A stretch of 64,000 nucleotides of DNA from Acidimicrobiia bacterium (GCA_022822525.1 JAJEBN010000024.1:27163-91162); one strand, 5' to 3'. Numbered from the stretch's first letter, positions 35,265-45,689 are shown. A program made the numbers and translations. The notes: generated by a model from the letters alone, not told the origin.

Positions 35265-36458
35265 CTATTGACAGGTGACCCCCGCCTCCCGGGTGTAATG
35301 GCCAGGGTCAACACCGGGGACAATACCTCTGAAAGTCCAAGTAAAGCCGACCTTAATCTTCAGGCACTGGCCGTATGATTCGGCAGATGCAGCCCAAATT
35401 CCAAGGTAGCCAGAATACGCAGCAATCAGCTGGCTTATCCCCGTAGGAATGCTGGCAAGGACTATGGATGTAGAAATGGTCCCAGCAGCGATGGCGCTGG
35501 TTTCGTGACTAGAGAAATAGACCGTACCGGTGATGCGCCCCCACTTAAACCGAGGATCAGCGACCACGGGGTACTCAAAGTGAGACCCGTGGGCTATTTC
35601 AAGTAGCAGCGTATTGCCGTCTACCGAGTACTTCACAGGCACTTCGGAACCTTGTGCGTCATAGGCCCACGGAGGATCAATCTGCGCAAAAACTATGCCA
35701 CTGTCATCGCGAATATCGATTCCACCGTCCGTGCGCTCAACTAGAGAGAACCTTACGTTCGCTTCAAGGCTATAACGCAACTGCTTGGCACCATTTGAGT
35801 TTTCGATCACGGCGAGCACACGTGCTGTCGCATCGTTGAGAATATCAACTGCAACATGAGTCGCGGGCCGCACAGCGGAATACACTGCACGACCTGACGG
35901 AGACAAGGTGGCGGCACGTTCAGTCCCCGGCAGGCCGACTCGAACATTCAGGCCGCCGGGTGCAGTCATGGAAACCTGTTGAGAGCTATGTGACGGCGCT
36001 TCGATCATCGCTCCAGATGCTGAAGTGAAACCGGCTAGGCTGCTACCATTCTCGAATTGTGTCACCAGATCTGTGTGGTCAACCAGTGACGAGACCACAA
36101 GTGGCTTCAAGTTAGGTTGTGCTCGAATGAGTTGATCGATGGCGTCGTCAACATAGTCCGATGCCGTCGTTTGAGTTACATCCTGTTCCTGCGCCGCATT
36201 TCCCGCGAGCGCACCGCGACCTTCCTCAGTCTCAGGAAGACCATCGGTACCGGGAACGCCATCTTGGTCTGGCTTACTAATGTCAATTTCCGAGTCCTCA
36301 GGCTCCAACGAACCTTCTGTGCCATCAGAAGAAGGCGCATTCGAACCTATTTCGTCCTTCGCCAGCGCAGGCTCAGCACCCGCCGGATCGTGCCATAGAA
36401 GCACCGCCATAAGTGCCCACACGAGCAGTGCAACCCCACGTCGTTCGTGAATTGACAT
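35265..36458 (-). CDS. secreted hypothetical protein in a low-GC patch
   Basis: The 397-residue protein from ATG 36458 starts MSIHERRGVALLVWALMAVL then LWHDPAGAEPALAKDEIG, a clear signal peptide (basic n-region, hydrophobic core, A-x-A-like end). An acidic linker follows (SDGTEGSLEPEDSEIDISKP). The mature domain includes GLNVRVGLPGTERAATLSPS, a central beta-rich segment and FEYPVVADPRFKWGRITGTV. A motif like YPVVADPxxxW recurs in secreted actinobacterial proteins of unknown function (recalled, not searched). The C-terminal third has a hydrophobic helix and two cysteines (GQCLKIKVGF and GVTCQ). Base composition is visibly lower in GC than the flanking genes, suggesting acquisition. A longer start at 36527 is possible. 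Confidence 0.72.
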   Translation of the reverse strand: MSIHERRGVALLVWALMAVLLWHDPAGAEPALAKDEIGSNAPSSDGTEGSLEPEDSEIDISKPDQDGVPGTDGLPETEEGRGALAGNAAQEQDVTQTTASDYVDDAIDQLIRAQPNLKPLVVSSLVDHTDLVTQFENGSSLAGFTSASGAMIEAPSHSSQQVSMTAPGGLNVRVGLPGTERAATLSPSGRAVYSAVRPATHVAVDILNDATARVLAVIENSNGAKQLRYSLEANVRFSLVERTDGGIDIRDDSGIVFAQIDPPWAYDAQGSEVPVKYSVDGNTLLLEIAHGSHFEYPVVADPRFKWGRITGTVYFSSHETSAIAAGTISTSIVLASIPTGISQLIAAYSGYLGIWAASAESYGQCLKIKVGFTWTFRGIVPGVDPGHYTREAGVTCQ

Positions 36459-36508
36459 TCCAACCTTCCCGAATCGATGAAGAATCCTCGCTGCTAACAT
36501 TCCATTTG

Positions 36509-38071
36509 ATGGCAATTTGCTCCTCAAATGGCGTCAGGCAGTGTAGTGCTAGAATAGCGCTAGACAAGTGCACCTTCGAGACTGTCAGCGGCGAGGACTG
36601 GGAGGCCGCGGCCGAGGGCGCGCTGCGGGGCGAGCCGCTGTCGTCGCTCCACACGACGCTGCTCGACGGCGTCGAGATCGCCCCACTATACACCGCGCAT
36701 CGCCACGGCACCGAGGCTAACCCGTCGGGTTTGCCCGGCAGTGCACCATTCACCCGCGGCGCCACCGCCGCGAGCGGCGCACAGGGCTGGCAAGTGCGCC
36801 AGATCCACGACGCGCGACTTGTGAGCACCCCAGACGCCGTCGCCGTGGACACGACGTCGGGCGTGGATGCCGTCACTGTCGCCCGGGGCTGGGACGCCGA
36901 CGGTGATGCCGCCGCACTCGCCGCAGGCATCGGCGATGCCGCCGGTGCCGGCGTGACGATCCACCTGCAGTCCGGCGCATCGCCTGCGCACGCCGCGGCA
37001 CTGCTGGATGTCTTCGACCGCCACGGTGTGGACCTCGCTGGCCTGAACTCCTGGCTCGGTCTCGACCCGATCGCGGCGGCCGCCAGCGGTTGGCACTGGG
37101 CCGACTTGAGCAGCTGCTCCACGCTCGTCTCCTCGATGTGCGCCACAGCGCGCAGCGCCGCCGAGATCGCACAGCGCTCGCCTGCTGCCGTGCCGCTGGA
37201 GGCTGACGGGTCGGTCTTCGCCGATGCCGGCGCCAGCGACGCCACCGAGCTGGCTGCGATGCTCGCGACCGGGGTGGCGTGGCTGCGGGCGATCTGCGAC
37301 AACGCCGACGGACCAGGACTCGACCCGGATGCGGCGGCTCGCCTGCTGGGCTTCACGTTGTCCGCCGGGCCCGACGCCTTCATGGTCACCGCCAAATGCC
37401 GGGCGCTGCGAATGTGCTGGACCCGTGTGCTGGGCGCCTGCGGGGTCGACGGAGCCGGCGGCGAGGGGCCGTCGATGCGGATCCACGCAGTCACCACGAC
37501 GGCCATGCTGAGCGCTGTCGACCCGTGGGTGAACATACTGCGCGCCACCACGGCGTCGTTCGGTGCCGCGAACGGAGGCGTCGACGCCATCACCGTCCGA
37601 CCCTTTGACACCGTCAGCGCCGGTCAGGCATCGAGCGGCCTGGGATGGCGCGTCGCTGCCAACACGCAGCTGATCCTTCGCCACGAGAGCCGCATCGGAT
37701 CGGTCATTGATCCCGCCGGGGGAAGCTGGTACCTCGAAGACCTCACGCGCAAGCTGGCGCAGACGGCCTGGGACCGCTTTCGCGAGATCGAAGCCACCGG
37801 TGGCATCTGCGCTGCGATTGCCGGCGGCGAGCTAGAGGCATCGATCGCCACCGAACGAGCGCAGCGTAAGGAGCAGATCGCGGCGGGCGAGCACGTGCTC
37901 GTCGGAGTCACCGACTTCGTGGACTCGCAGGCTGCGCAGGCCTCGGGGGCGAGCGCCGCCGCTGGCGAGCCGGCCGGCACGCCTGCGGTCGGACTAGGCG
38001 TGCACCGCTGGGCAGCGCCGTATGAGGCTGAGCCGGCGGGCGAAGCCGTGACGGGAGCGGCAGGGTCATGA
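36509..38071 (+). CDS. mutA: methylmalonyl-CoA mutase small subunit
   Basis: The catalytically inactive partner of MutB. From ATG 36509 it is 520 residues. It has the MutA-type N-terminus ([33 protein letters not shown]), a TIM-barrel part and the mutase motif [60 protein letters not shown]. Small subunits are usually above 600 residues with a degenerate B12-binding domain at the C-terminus; here the protein ends shortly after [12 protein letters not shown], so that domain seems missing. Its stop overlaps the mutB start by 4 bp (ATGA). The start is uncertain since the frame continues upstream. Confidence 0.85.
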   Translation: MAICSSNGVRQCSARIALDKCTFETVSGEDWEAAAEGALRGEPLSSLHTTLLDGVEIAPLYTAHRHGTEANPSGLPGSAPFTRGATAASGAQGWQVRQIHDARLVSTPDAVAVDTTSGVDAVTVARGWDADGDAAALAAGIGDAAGAGVTIHLQSGASPAHAAALLDVFDRHGVDLAGLNSWLGLDPIAAAASGWHWADLSSCSTLVSSMCATARSAAEIAQRSPAAVPLEADGSVFADAGASDATELAAMLATGVAWLRAICDNADGPGLDPDAAARLLGFTLSAGPDAFMVTAKCRALRMCWTRVLGACGVDGAGGEGPSMRIHAVTTTAMLSAVDPWVNILRATTASFGAANGGVDAITVRPFDTVSAGQASSGLGWRVAANTQLILRHESRIGSVIDPAGGSWYLEDLTRKLAQTAWDRFREIEATGGICAAIAGGELEASIATERAQRKEQIAAGEHVLVGVTDFVDSQAAQASGASAAAGEPAGTPAVGLGVHRWAAPYEAEPAGEAVTGAAGS

Positions 38072-40386
38072 GCGTCATCGGTAACTTCTCAAACGTCCAG
38101 CTTGACGACACCGGGCCTGTGCACGGGAGCCCGAACGGCGCGAACAGCCCTGGATCATCGGCACCATCTGAATCGTCGGCACGAGCGGAGTGGGCAGAGC
38201 GGTTCGCCTCCGAAACCGGGCGTTCTCCCTCGCCCAGCACCACTCCCGAAGGCATCGACATCGCGCCGCTCTACACCGCCGCCGACGTCGCCGACCTGTA
38301 CGACGGCGGGCCAAGCACCAGCGGGAATGGCTCCGGAGGGCGCACGTATCTCGACGGCTACCCCGGTTTCGCCCCGTACCTGCGGGGTCCGTACCCCACC
38401 ATGTACACGAACCAGCCGTGGACCATCCGCCAGTACGCCGGCTTCTCCACCGCCGAGGATTCCAACGCGTTCTACCGGCGCAACCTGGCAGCGGGACAGC
38501 GCGGCCTGTCGGTTGCCTTTGATCTCGCAACCCACCGGGGCTACGACTCGGACCATCCCAGGGTGAGCTCGGACGTCGGCATGGCAGGCGTCGCCATCGA
38601 CTCGATCCTGGACATGCGCACGCTGTTCGACGGCATCCCGCTCGACCGCATGAGCGTGTCGATGACCATGAACGGGGCGGTGCTGCCCATCTTGGCGCTC
38701 TACGTCGTCGCGGCCGAGGAGCAGGGCGTCGCTCCGGCCCAGCTGACCGGGACCATCCAGAACGACATCCTCAAGGAGTTCATGGTCCGCAACACCTACA
38801 TCTACCCGCCCCAGCCCTCCATGCGGATCATCAGCGACATCTTCGAGTTCACCTCGAAAGAGATGCCGCGCTTCAACTCGATCTCCATATCCGGGTATCA
38901 CATGCAGGAAGCCGGTGCGACTGCCGACCTGGAGCTGGGCTACACGCTCGCTGACGGCCTGGAGTACCTGCGCTGCGGCATCGGCGCCGGCATGGGCATC
39001 GACGACTTCGCGCCGCGTCTGAGCTTCTTCTGGGGCATCGGGATGGACTTCTTCATGGAGGTCGCCAAGCTGCGGGCCGCCCGGCTGTTGTGGTCCCAGC
39101 TGGTTGCTTCCTTCGAACCCGAGAATCCACGGTCGCTGTCGCTGCGCACGCACTGCCAGACCTCGGGCTGGTCGCTCACTGCCCAGGACCCGTACAACAA
39201 CGTGGTGCGCACCTGCATCGAGGCCATGGCCGCCGTCGACGGCCACACCCAGAGCCTGCACACCAATGCCTTCGACGAGGCGCTGGCCTTGCCGAGCGAA
39301 TTCAGCGCCCGCATCGCCCGAAACACCCAGCTGTTCCTGCAGCACGAAGCGGGCGCCACCCGGGTGATCGACCCCTGGGGCGGCAGCTACTACGTGGAGC
39401 GGCTCACCGCTGAACTGGCGAAACGGGCCTCCGCCCACATCGACGAGGTCGAGAAGCTCGGCGGCATGGCCCGCGCCATCGAGGCCGGCATTCCCAAGAT
39501 GCGCATCGAGGAAGCCGCTGCCCGTACCCAGGCCCGCATCGAGACCGGGCAACGCACGGTTGTCGGGGTCAACCGCTACCGGTCTGAGCTGGACACTGAG
39601 GTCGACATCCTGCGCGTCGACAACGCCGAGGTGCGCGCCGCCCAGCTGGCCAAGCTGGACCGCCTGCGCAGCGAGCGCGACGCCGATGCAGTCCGCCGCT
39701 CGCTGGACGCGCTGCGTGAGGTGGCCCGCAGCGGTGAGGGCAACCTGCTGGCCGCATCCGTCGACGCGGCGCGCTGCCATGCCACCGTGGGAGAGATCAG
39801 CGCGGCGATGGAGGACGCCTTCGGGCGGCATACCGCCCAGATACGCACCATCAGCGGCGTGTACGGGAGCGAGATGGCAAGCGACAGTTCCCAAGACCAC
39901 AACGCCGCCGCAGGCGACGGCAGCACCAGTGCGGTGGCGGCCACCGTTGATGCGGTGCGCAGCCGGGTCGCTGCTTTCGGTGAACAGACCGGGCGGCGCC
40001 CACGCATCCTCATCGCGAAGATGGGCCAGGACGGCCATGACCGGGGCCAGAAAGTGGTTGCCACGGCCTATGCGGATCTCGGTTTCGATGTCGACATCGG
40101 CCCGCTGTTCAGCACGCCCGCCGAGACGGCTCGTCAAGCCGTCGAGAACGACGTCCACGTGGTGGGTGCATCATCGCTGGCGGCAGGGCACCTCACGCTC
40201 GTGCCGGAACTGCGTGAAGCGCTCACCGAACTGGGTCGGCCCGACATCCTGATCGTCGTCGGCGGCGTCATCCCGCCGCAGGATTTCGACGGGTTGCGAG
40301 CTGCAGGTGCCGCCGCGATCTACCCGCCCGGCACGGTCATCGCCGAAGCCGCCGCCGAGATGCTGGACCTGCTCGAAGCCGGCTGA
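38068..40386 (+). CDS. mutB: methylmalonyl-CoA mutase large (catalytic) subunit
   Basis: Interconverts (R)-methylmalonyl-CoA and succinyl-CoA with adenosylcobalamin. The 772-residue protein has the substrate barrel ([60 protein letters not shown]) and a C-terminal cobalamin domain with [20 protein letters not shown], where His657 is the lower axial ligand, and [20 protein letters not shown]. Complete and typical. It overlaps mutA by 4 bp, and the chaperone gene meaB lies 650 bp further on, past a convergent membrane-protein gene. Confidence 0.97.
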   Translation: MSVIGNFSNVQLDDTGPVHGSPNGANSPGSSAPSESSARAEWAERFASETGRSPSPSTTPEGIDIAPLYTAADVADLYDGGPSTSGNGSGGRTYLDGYPGFAPYLRGPYPTMYTNQPWTIRQYAGFSTAEDSNAFYRRNLAAGQRGLSVAFDLATHRGYDSDHPRVSSDVGMAGVAIDSILDMRTLFDGIPLDRMSVSMTMNGAVLPILALYVVAAEEQGVAPAQLTGTIQNDILKEFMVRNTYIYPPQPSMRIISDIFEFTSKEMPRFNSISISGYHMQEAGATADLELGYTLADGLEYLRCGIGAGMGIDDFAPRLSFFWGIGMDFFMEVAKLRAARLLWSQLVASFEPENPRSLSLRTHCQTSGWSLTAQDPYNNVVRTCIEAMAAVDGHTQSLHTNAFDEALALPSEFSARIARNTQLFLQHEAGATRVIDPWGGSYYVERLTAELAKRASAHIDEVEKLGGMARAIEAGIPKMRIEEAAARTQARIETGQRTVVGVNRYRSELDTEVDILRVDNAEVRAAQLAKLDRLRSERDADAVRRSLDALREVARSGEGNLLAASVDAARCHATVGEISAAMEDAFGRHTAQIRTISGVYGSEMASDSSQDHNAAAGDGSTSAVAATVDAVRSRVAAFGEQTGRRPRILIAKMGQDGHDRGQKVVATAYADLGFDVDIGPLFSTPAETARQAVENDVHVVGASSLAAGHLTLVPELREALTELGRPDILIVVGGVIPPQDFDGLRAAGAAAIYPPGTVIAEAAAEMLDLLEAG

Positions 40387-40391
40387 TCACC

Positions 40392-40412
40392 CCGGCCGGA
40401 CGACTCGGCCGG
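40392..40412. terminator. terminator hairpin after mutB
   Basis: CCGGCCG (40392-40398) and CGGCCGG (40406-40412) form a 7-bp stem around a 7-nt loop, in the 31-bp gap between mutB and the convergent gene at 40418-40978. Confidence 0.55.
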
Positions 40413-40417
40413 CCGGG

Positions 40418-40978
40418 TCAGCGGTGGCGGCCGCCGACGTTTCGGATCTTCTTCTTGGCGCGTGCGCCCCGGTAGGCGGCACTTGAGGCTGCCCGCATGC
40501 CGCGTGGAGCCGCGGCGAGCCGCCCGTCGGCGTCATCGAGATGGCGGTGGTAGCGGCGATGCACCCACAGCCGCTCGCTGCCGACCTCGATCTGACCCCA
40601 TGCCGAACCCTGCACATTGAAGGGCTCGCGGCGCTCGACGCGGTCCAGCCGTTCGACGGGCTTGGCCGGCCGCAGTGCCCTGGTGCGCATCACCACGATG
40701 TCGGAATCGGTGAACGCCAGCAGCCGGTAACGGGACAAGCTGAGCACCGCGACGATCGCGAACACCGTCGTGGAGATCAGGCTGATCTGCAGCCACGGGA
40801 GGTTGACCGTGAGCACGATGCCCGCCAACGCGCAGACGCCGATGACGAGCAGGGTGAACGGGTGCATCCCTCCCTGCGCGGGCACGAGCGCGTGCAGGTG
40901 GTCGCCCTGGTTCAAGAACTGCTCCGCGGGGTGGGAGCGGTCCCCTGTGCGCATCCGTCTCAGCAAACCCACCCGCAC
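40418..40978 (-). CDS. membrane protein with a PH-like domain, function unknown
   Basis: A 186-residue protein. Two adjacent hydrophobic helices (PFTLLVIGVCALAGIVLTVN and LQISLISTTVFAIVAVLSLS) are followed by a beta-rich stretch (YRLLAFTDSDIVVMRTRALR, VERREPFNVQGSAWGQIEVG, SERLWVHRRYHRHLDDADGR) that resembles a bacterial PH-type domain. The C-terminus is highly basic (YRGARAKKKIRNVGGRHR). It stands between mutB and meaB on the opposite strand. No function is assigned. Confidence 0.7.
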   Translation of the reverse strand: MRVGLLRRMRTGDRSHPAEQFLNQGDHLHALVPAQGGMHPFTLLVIGVCALAGIVLTVNLPWLQISLISTTVFAIVAVLSLSRYRLLAFTDSDIVVMRTRALRPAKPVERLDRVERREPFNVQGSAWGQIEVGSERLWVHRRYHRHLDDADGRLAAAPRGMRAASSAAYRGARAKKKIRNVGGRHR

Positions 40979-41043
40979 ATTGTGCCCGAAGTGCCGGTCC
41001 TCCCAGACAGGCCGTCGCCACGGCGCCCGGTACCTTGCTGAGC

Positions 41044-42030
41044 GTGGCCCAGGTAGATGTCGCTGAACTTGCCGCCGGGGTGCGAGCGTGTGACCGCGCT
41101 GCCATCGGCCGGGCGATCACGCTGGTCGAGTCCCGGCTGGCTGATGATGCCGAACCGGCCCAGCAATTGCTCGCGGCGTTGCTGGCCGACACCGGCGGCG
41201 CGCACCGAGTCGGCATCACCGGCGTTCCCGGAGTGGGCAAGAGCACCCTCATCGAGACGCTCGGCACGATGCTCACCGGGCAGGGCCACCGGGTCGCCGT
41301 GCTCGCCGTCGATCCCACCTCAGCGCTTCACGGCGGCTCCATCCTGGGCGACAAGACCCGGATGACCGCGCTGGCCAACGACGCCGCGGCCTTCGTGCGC
41401 CCGTCGCCGGCCGCTGGACAGCTCGGCGGGGTGACGCGAGTCACCCGCGAGACGATCCTGGTGCTGGAAGCCGCCGGGTTCGACGTTGTGCTGGTGGAAA
41501 CCGTGGGCGTCGGCCAGTCTGAGACTGCCGTAGCCGACATGGTGGATTTCTTCGTGGTGCTGATGCTGGCGGGCGCCGGCGACGACCTGCAGGGCATCAA
41601 GAAGGGCATCCTCGAGATCGCCGATCTGATCGCGGTCAACAAGGCCGACGGTGACAACGTCGAGCGGGCCGGCAATGCGGCTCGCGACTACCAGCTCGCG
41701 TTGCACATGACCCAGCCGGCCTCGCCGACGTGGACTCCCCCGGTGATCACCTGCTCGGGCCTGACCGCCGACGGCCTCGACGCCCTGTGGGGCCACGTCA
41801 CCGAGCACCGCCGGCTCATGACGGCATCGGGCGAGCTGGCGGCCCGCCGGGCGGACCAGCGGGTGCGCTGGATGCGCGCGATGCTCACTGAGCGCATGCG
41901 CTCACGTCTGGCAACGCGCGCCCGAGACCTGCTCGCCGAGCTCGAAATAGAGGTGCGATCCGACCGGCTGACGCCAACGGCTGCAGTCGACCGCCTGATG
42001 GCAGCCTTCGACGCCTCGACGGACGCCTAG
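41044..42030 (+). CDS. meaB: methylmalonyl-CoA mutase-associated GTPase
   Basis: A G3E-type P-loop GTPase that protects methylmalonyl-CoA mutase and gates cobalamin loading. The protein from GTG 41044 is 328 residues, with Walker A GITGVPGVGKSTLIETLGTM, VAVLAVDPTSALHGGSILGD, the switch region VETVGVGQSETAVADMVDFF and NKAD for guanine recognition. The C-terminal dimerisation helices end AFDASTDA. A TTG nine bases upstream is an alternative start. It lies downstream of mutAB and is convergent with nrdB. Confidence 0.93.
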   Translation: MAQVDVAELAAGVRACDRAAIGRAITLVESRLADDAEPAQQLLAALLADTGGAHRVGITGVPGVGKSTLIETLGTMLTGQGHRVAVLAVDPTSALHGGSILGDKTRMTALANDAAAFVRPSPAAGQLGGVTRVTRETILVLEAAGFDVVLVETVGVGQSETAVADMVDFFVVLMLAGAGDDLQGIKKGILEIADLIAVNKADGDNVERAGNAARDYQLALHMTQPASPTWTPPVITCSGLTADGLDALWGHVTEHRRLMTASGELAARRADQRVRWMRAMLTERMRSRLATRARDLLAELEIEVRSDRLTPTAAVDRLMAAFDASTDA

Positions 42031-42033
42031 CTC

Positions 42034-42090
42034 AGAACTCCTCGTCGAAGGCGACCTCGCCTAGAACTCCTCGTCGAAGGCGACCTCGCC
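42034..42090 (-). repeat. tandem duplication of the nrdB 3' tail (29-bp period)
   Basis: A 28-bp sequence beginning AGAACTCCTCGTCGAAGG occurs at 42034-42061 and again at 42063-42090. The second copy is the end of nrdB (EVAFDEEF-stop on the minus strand); the first lies just past the stop codon, between nrdB and meaB. Period 29, so the outside copy is shifted by one frame. Confidence 0.9.
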
Positions 42091-43167
42091 TTCGATGCCC
42101 ACTTGGTAGCTGGCGACGGTGCGCTCGAAGAAGTTCGTGAGCTCCTGCACGTCCTGCAGTTCCATGAACGAGAAGGGGTTTTTGGAGCCGAAGTTCTTCG
42201 GCAGCCCGAGCTGAGCCAACCGCTGGTCGGCCACGAACTCCAAGTAGGACCGGGTGTCGGCAACGGACATGCCCGCCACGCCGCCCGACAGCACGTCGCG
42301 CGCGAACTGCGTCTCGACGTCGACCGCTTCTACGATCATCTCGCTGATCCGGTCGGCGAGGTCCTGATCGAAGAGGTCAGGCTCTTCAGCACGGATCGTG
42401 CGCACCACCTCGAACGCGAAGTTCATGTGCGCCGACTCGTCACGGAAGACCCAGTTCGTGCCAGCCGCGAGGCCGTTCAGCAACCCCTTCGACCGCAGGA
42501 AGTACACGTAGGCGAACGCAGCGAAGAAGAACAGCCCCTCGATGCACGCTGCGAAGCAGATGAGATTCAGCAGGAACGCCTTGCGGTGCTCGGTGGTGGA
42601 GAGCTGATCCAGCGCCCACACGCTGTCCATCCAGCGGAAGCAGAAATCAGCCTTGGCCGCAATGGAAGGAATGTTCTCGATGGCCGAGAATGCCGCCGCC
42701 CGTTCGTCGAGGTCGGGGATGTAGTGGTCCAGCAGCGTCAGGTAGAACTGCACGTGCAGCGCTTCCTCGTACAGCTGCCGGCTCAGGTACATGCGAGCCT
42801 CGGGGCTGTTGATGTGCTGGTAGAGGTTCAGCACCAGGTTGTTGGCGACGATCGAGTCGCCGGTGGCGAAGAACGCCACGAGCCGGTTGATGAGGTGCCG
42901 CTCGGCGGGCGCCAGCTTGCGATTGAGATCGACGATGTCGTCGGAGAAGTCGATCTCCTCGACCGTCCACGTGTTGCGGATGGCATCGCGGTACATGTCG
43001 AAGAACTGCGGGTACCGCATCGGGCGCAATGTCAGCTCGAAACCCGGATCCAGGATGTTGCCGCGCTTGGTCGCTCCGTCCCCGATGGGGTCGGCTGGTG
43101 GTGCCCCATCGGGGACCGGGTCACTGAGGAGGGGGGTGAATTCAGGTTCTGGCTGGACGAGTGCCAT
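42061..43167 (-). CDS. nrdB: ribonucleoside-diphosphate reductase, beta (radical) subunit
   Basis: Class I R2 subunit, 368 residues. The di-iron/radical site motif is YEEALHVQFYLTLLDHY, which fits ExxHxxxY with the radical-bearing tyrosine position kept (class Ic enzymes lack it). The second iron half has FRDESAHMNFAFEVV. The C-terminal tail EVAFDEEF is the peptide that docks on the alpha subunit. It is 45 bp downstream of nrdA on the same strand, probably one transcript. Confidence 0.95.
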   Translation of the reverse strand: MALVQPEPEFTPLLSDPVPDGAPPADPIGDGATKRGNILDPGFELTLRPMRYPQFFDMYRDAIRNTWTVEEIDFSDDIVDLNRKLAPAERHLINRLVAFFATGDSIVANNLVLNLYQHINSPEARMYLSRQLYEEALHVQFYLTLLDHYIPDLDERAAAFSAIENIPSIAAKADFCFRWMDSVWALDQLSTTEHRKAFLLNLICFAACIEGLFFFAAFAYVYFLRSKGLLNGLAAGTNWVFRDESAHMNFAFEVVRTIRAEEPDLFDQDLADRISEMIVEAVDVETQFARDVLSGGVAGMSVADTRSYLEFVADQRLAQLGLPKNFGSKNPFSFMELQDVQELTNFFERTVASYQVGIEGEVAFDEEF

Positions 43168-43212
43168 GAGGATCCTCTGTCGTTCGTGGGCCTCTTGGTG
43201 TTCGGCGAAGGC

Positions 43213-45639
43213 TCAGTCGCAGGCTTCGCAGGTCTCGGGGTTCTCGAGCGAGCACGCGACCGCGTCGGCAGCCGCTGCGTCCGCCATGGCCGCAACCGTC
43301 GCCTCGCGCTGCGGCTGGGCCGAAGCGGGCGCCGAGTCGGTCGTGGTTTGGTTGATGCGGGTGGCCGGACGGGAACGCAGGTAGTAGGTGGTCTTGAGAC
43401 CTGATTTCCACGCGTGCATGTACATCGAGGAGAGCTTCCCGATGTTGGGACTCTCCATGAACAGGTTCAGCGATTGGCTCTGGTCGATGAAGGCGCCGCG
43501 TGCTGCGGCCATGTCGATGAGTGCCCGCTGGGGCAGCTCCCACGCCGTGCGGTACACCGAGCGGAGGTCGTCGGGGATCTCCGCGATGGCCTGCACCGAA
43601 CCCTCGGCCATCTTGATCTTGTTGGCCATCGCCTCGTTCCACAGTCCGCGCTGCTGCAGCTCTCGCACCAGGTAGCGGTTGATCTGCATGAACTCGCCCG
43701 AAAGCGTCTCTCGCTTGAACAGGTTGGAGACTTGCGGCTCGATGCACTCGTAGCAGCCCGCGATGGACGCAATCGTGGCGGTGGGCGCTACGGCCACCAG
43801 CAGCGAGTTGCGCAGTCCGTGCTGGCCGATCCGCTCCCGCAGTTCGGCCCAGCGTGCCGGATCGGCGGGCTCGACGTCCCACAGGTCGAACTGCAGCTCT
43901 CCCGCGGCGGCACGCGTCTCGCTGAACGCCCCGTGCGGCCCGTGCTGACGAGCCAGCTCGCAGCTCGACCAGACCGCCCAGTAGTAGATCTCCTCGGCGA
44001 TCCGGGCAGCGATATCGACAGCCTCCGGTGAGTCGAACGCCAGATTGAGCTGGAAGAACACGTCCTGCAGGCCCATGACGCCGAGCCCGACAGGACGCCA
44101 GCGCTCGTTCGATCGAGCGGCCTCGGGCGTCGGGTAGAAGTTGATGTCGATGACGCGGTCCAGATAGGGCACCGCCCGGCGCACCACCTCCCCGAGCGCC
44201 TCGTAATCGACGGCGCCATCACGCACGAACTTGGCGAGATTCACCGAGCCGAGATTGCAGACCGCCGTCTCGGCGTTGCTGGTGACCTCGAGGATCTCCG
44301 TGCACAGGTTCGACAGGTGGATGACGTTGCCCGGCTCGCCGGTCTGGTTGGACTTGGCATTCGATGCGTCCTTGAAGGTCATCCAGCCGTTGCCGGTCTG
44401 GGCCAGCGTTCGCATCATGCGGCTGTACAGCTCTCGGGCCGACACCTGCCGCTCGTACAGGCCCCCAGCTTCGGCCTCGCGGTACGCATCGGTGAACTCG
44501 TCGCCGTACAGGTCGGTGAGATGCGGCACGGCCTTGGGGTCGAACAGCGACCACTGCCAGTCGTTCTCGACCCGGCGCATGAACTCGTCGGGCACCCAGT
44601 TCGCCAGGTTCAGGTTGTGGGTGCGCCGGGCATGGTCGCCGGTGGAGTCCTTCAGCTCCAGGAACTCCTCGATATCGGCGTGCCACGACTCGAGATACAC
44701 GCACGCGGCACCCTTGCGCCGGCCGCCCTGGTTCACCGCCGCAACCGACGAGTCGAGCGTCTTGAGCCACGGCACGATGCCGTTCGACAGTCCGTTGGTG
44801 CCGCTGATCAGCGAGCCGCGCGACCGCACCCGGTGCCAGCCCACGCCGATGCCGCCGGCGAACTTCGACAGCTTGGCGATGTCGGAATAGCGGTCGTAGA
44901 TGCCTTCGAGCGAATCGGTCGGGCTGTCGAGCAGGTAGCACGACGACATCTGCGGATGCGCCGTGCCCGAGTTGAACAGCGTGGGCGACGACGGCAGGTA
45001 GCGCAGGCTGGAGATGAGCTCGTAGAACGAAATGGCCTCTTCAGCGGTCTGCGACAGACCGCAGGCGACCCGCATCAGAAAGTACTGCGGGTTCTCGATG
45101 ACCGTCCGACGCTGGGGATGGCACAGCAGGTAGCGGTCATACACCGTGCGGAGCCCGAAGAACTCGAAGTCGCCGTTGCGCTCCGCCATGACGGCATCGT
45201 TGAGCTTGCGGGCATTCGCAGTGACGAACGCCACCACATCGGCATGGATGAGCCCGCACTCGCCGCCTTCGGAGATGGACTGGCTGAACGAGTAGATGTT
45301 CTGGTTCTGGACTTCCTTGTCGATGTAGGTGGCCAGCAAGCGGGCGGCCAGCTTCGAGTAATTGGGCTCCTCGGAGATGAGCGCCGCGGCGGTGCGAATC
45401 GACAGCTCGTCGAGCTCGGTGGTGGTGGCGCCGTCATGGAGGCCTGAGATGGTGCGCGTCGCGACCCGCATGGGGTCGACGCCGGCCAGCTCGGTCGCGC
45501 AGCGCTCGACGGCGCGCACGATCTTGTTGACATCGACGGCCTGCATGGAGCCGTCACGCTTCTGCACGCGCATGCCGGGGGTGTCGGCTCCGTCAGCGTG
45601 ATGCGCAACGTCGGCAGCAGATGCCTCGGTGACGCTCAT
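43213..45639 (-). CDS. nrdA: ribonucleoside-diphosphate reductase, alpha subunit
   Basis: Reduces ribonucleotides to deoxyribonucleotides. The 808-residue protein has an ATP-cone at the N-terminus (MRVQKRDGSMQAVDVNKIVR). The active-site segments are QMSSCYLLDSPTDSLEGIYD, NLCTEILEVTSNAETAVCNL (with the conserved Cys and Asn/Glu) and AVAPTATIASIAGCYECIEP. The extreme C-terminus CSLENPETCEACD carries the redox cysteine pair. This is the NrdA/class Ia type, not NrdE. ATG 45639 is the likely start. About 160 bp of leader precede it and may hold a cobalamin riboswitch. Confidence 0.96.
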   Translation of the reverse strand: MSVTEASAADVAHHADGADTPGMRVQKRDGSMQAVDVNKIVRAVERCATELAGVDPMRVATRTISGLHDGATTTELDELSIRTAAALISEEPNYSKLAARLLATYIDKEVQNQNIYSFSQSISEGGECGLIHADVVAFVTANARKLNDAVMAERNGDFEFFGLRTVYDRYLLCHPQRRTVIENPQYFLMRVACGLSQTAEEAISFYELISSLRYLPSSPTLFNSGTAHPQMSSCYLLDSPTDSLEGIYDRYSDIAKLSKFAGGIGVGWHRVRSRGSLISGTNGLSNGIVPWLKTLDSSVAAVNQGGRRKGAACVYLESWHADIEEFLELKDSTGDHARRTHNLNLANWVPDEFMRRVENDWQWSLFDPKAVPHLTDLYGDEFTDAYREAEAGGLYERQVSARELYSRMMRTLAQTGNGWMTFKDASNAKSNQTGEPGNVIHLSNLCTEILEVTSNAETAVCNLGSVNLAKFVRDGAVDYEALGEVVRRAVPYLDRVIDINFYPTPEAARSNERWRPVGLGVMGLQDVFFQLNLAFDSPEAVDIAARIAEEIYYWAVWSSCELARQHGPHGAFSETRAAAGELQFDLWDVEPADPARWAELRERIGQHGLRNSLLVAVAPTATIASIAGCYECIEPQVSNLFKRETLSGEFMQINRYLVRELQQRGLWNEAMANKIKMAEGSVQAIAEIPDDLRSVYRTAWELPQRALIDMAAARGAFIDQSQSLNLFMESPNIGKLSSMYMHAWKSGLKTTYYLRSRPATRINQTTTDSAPASAQPQREATVAAMADAAAADAVACSLENPETCEACD

Positions 45640-45689
45640 CTGCCTGTGCCCTGGAATGGACAGGCACCGAGATGCGCTGTGCGACGTGT

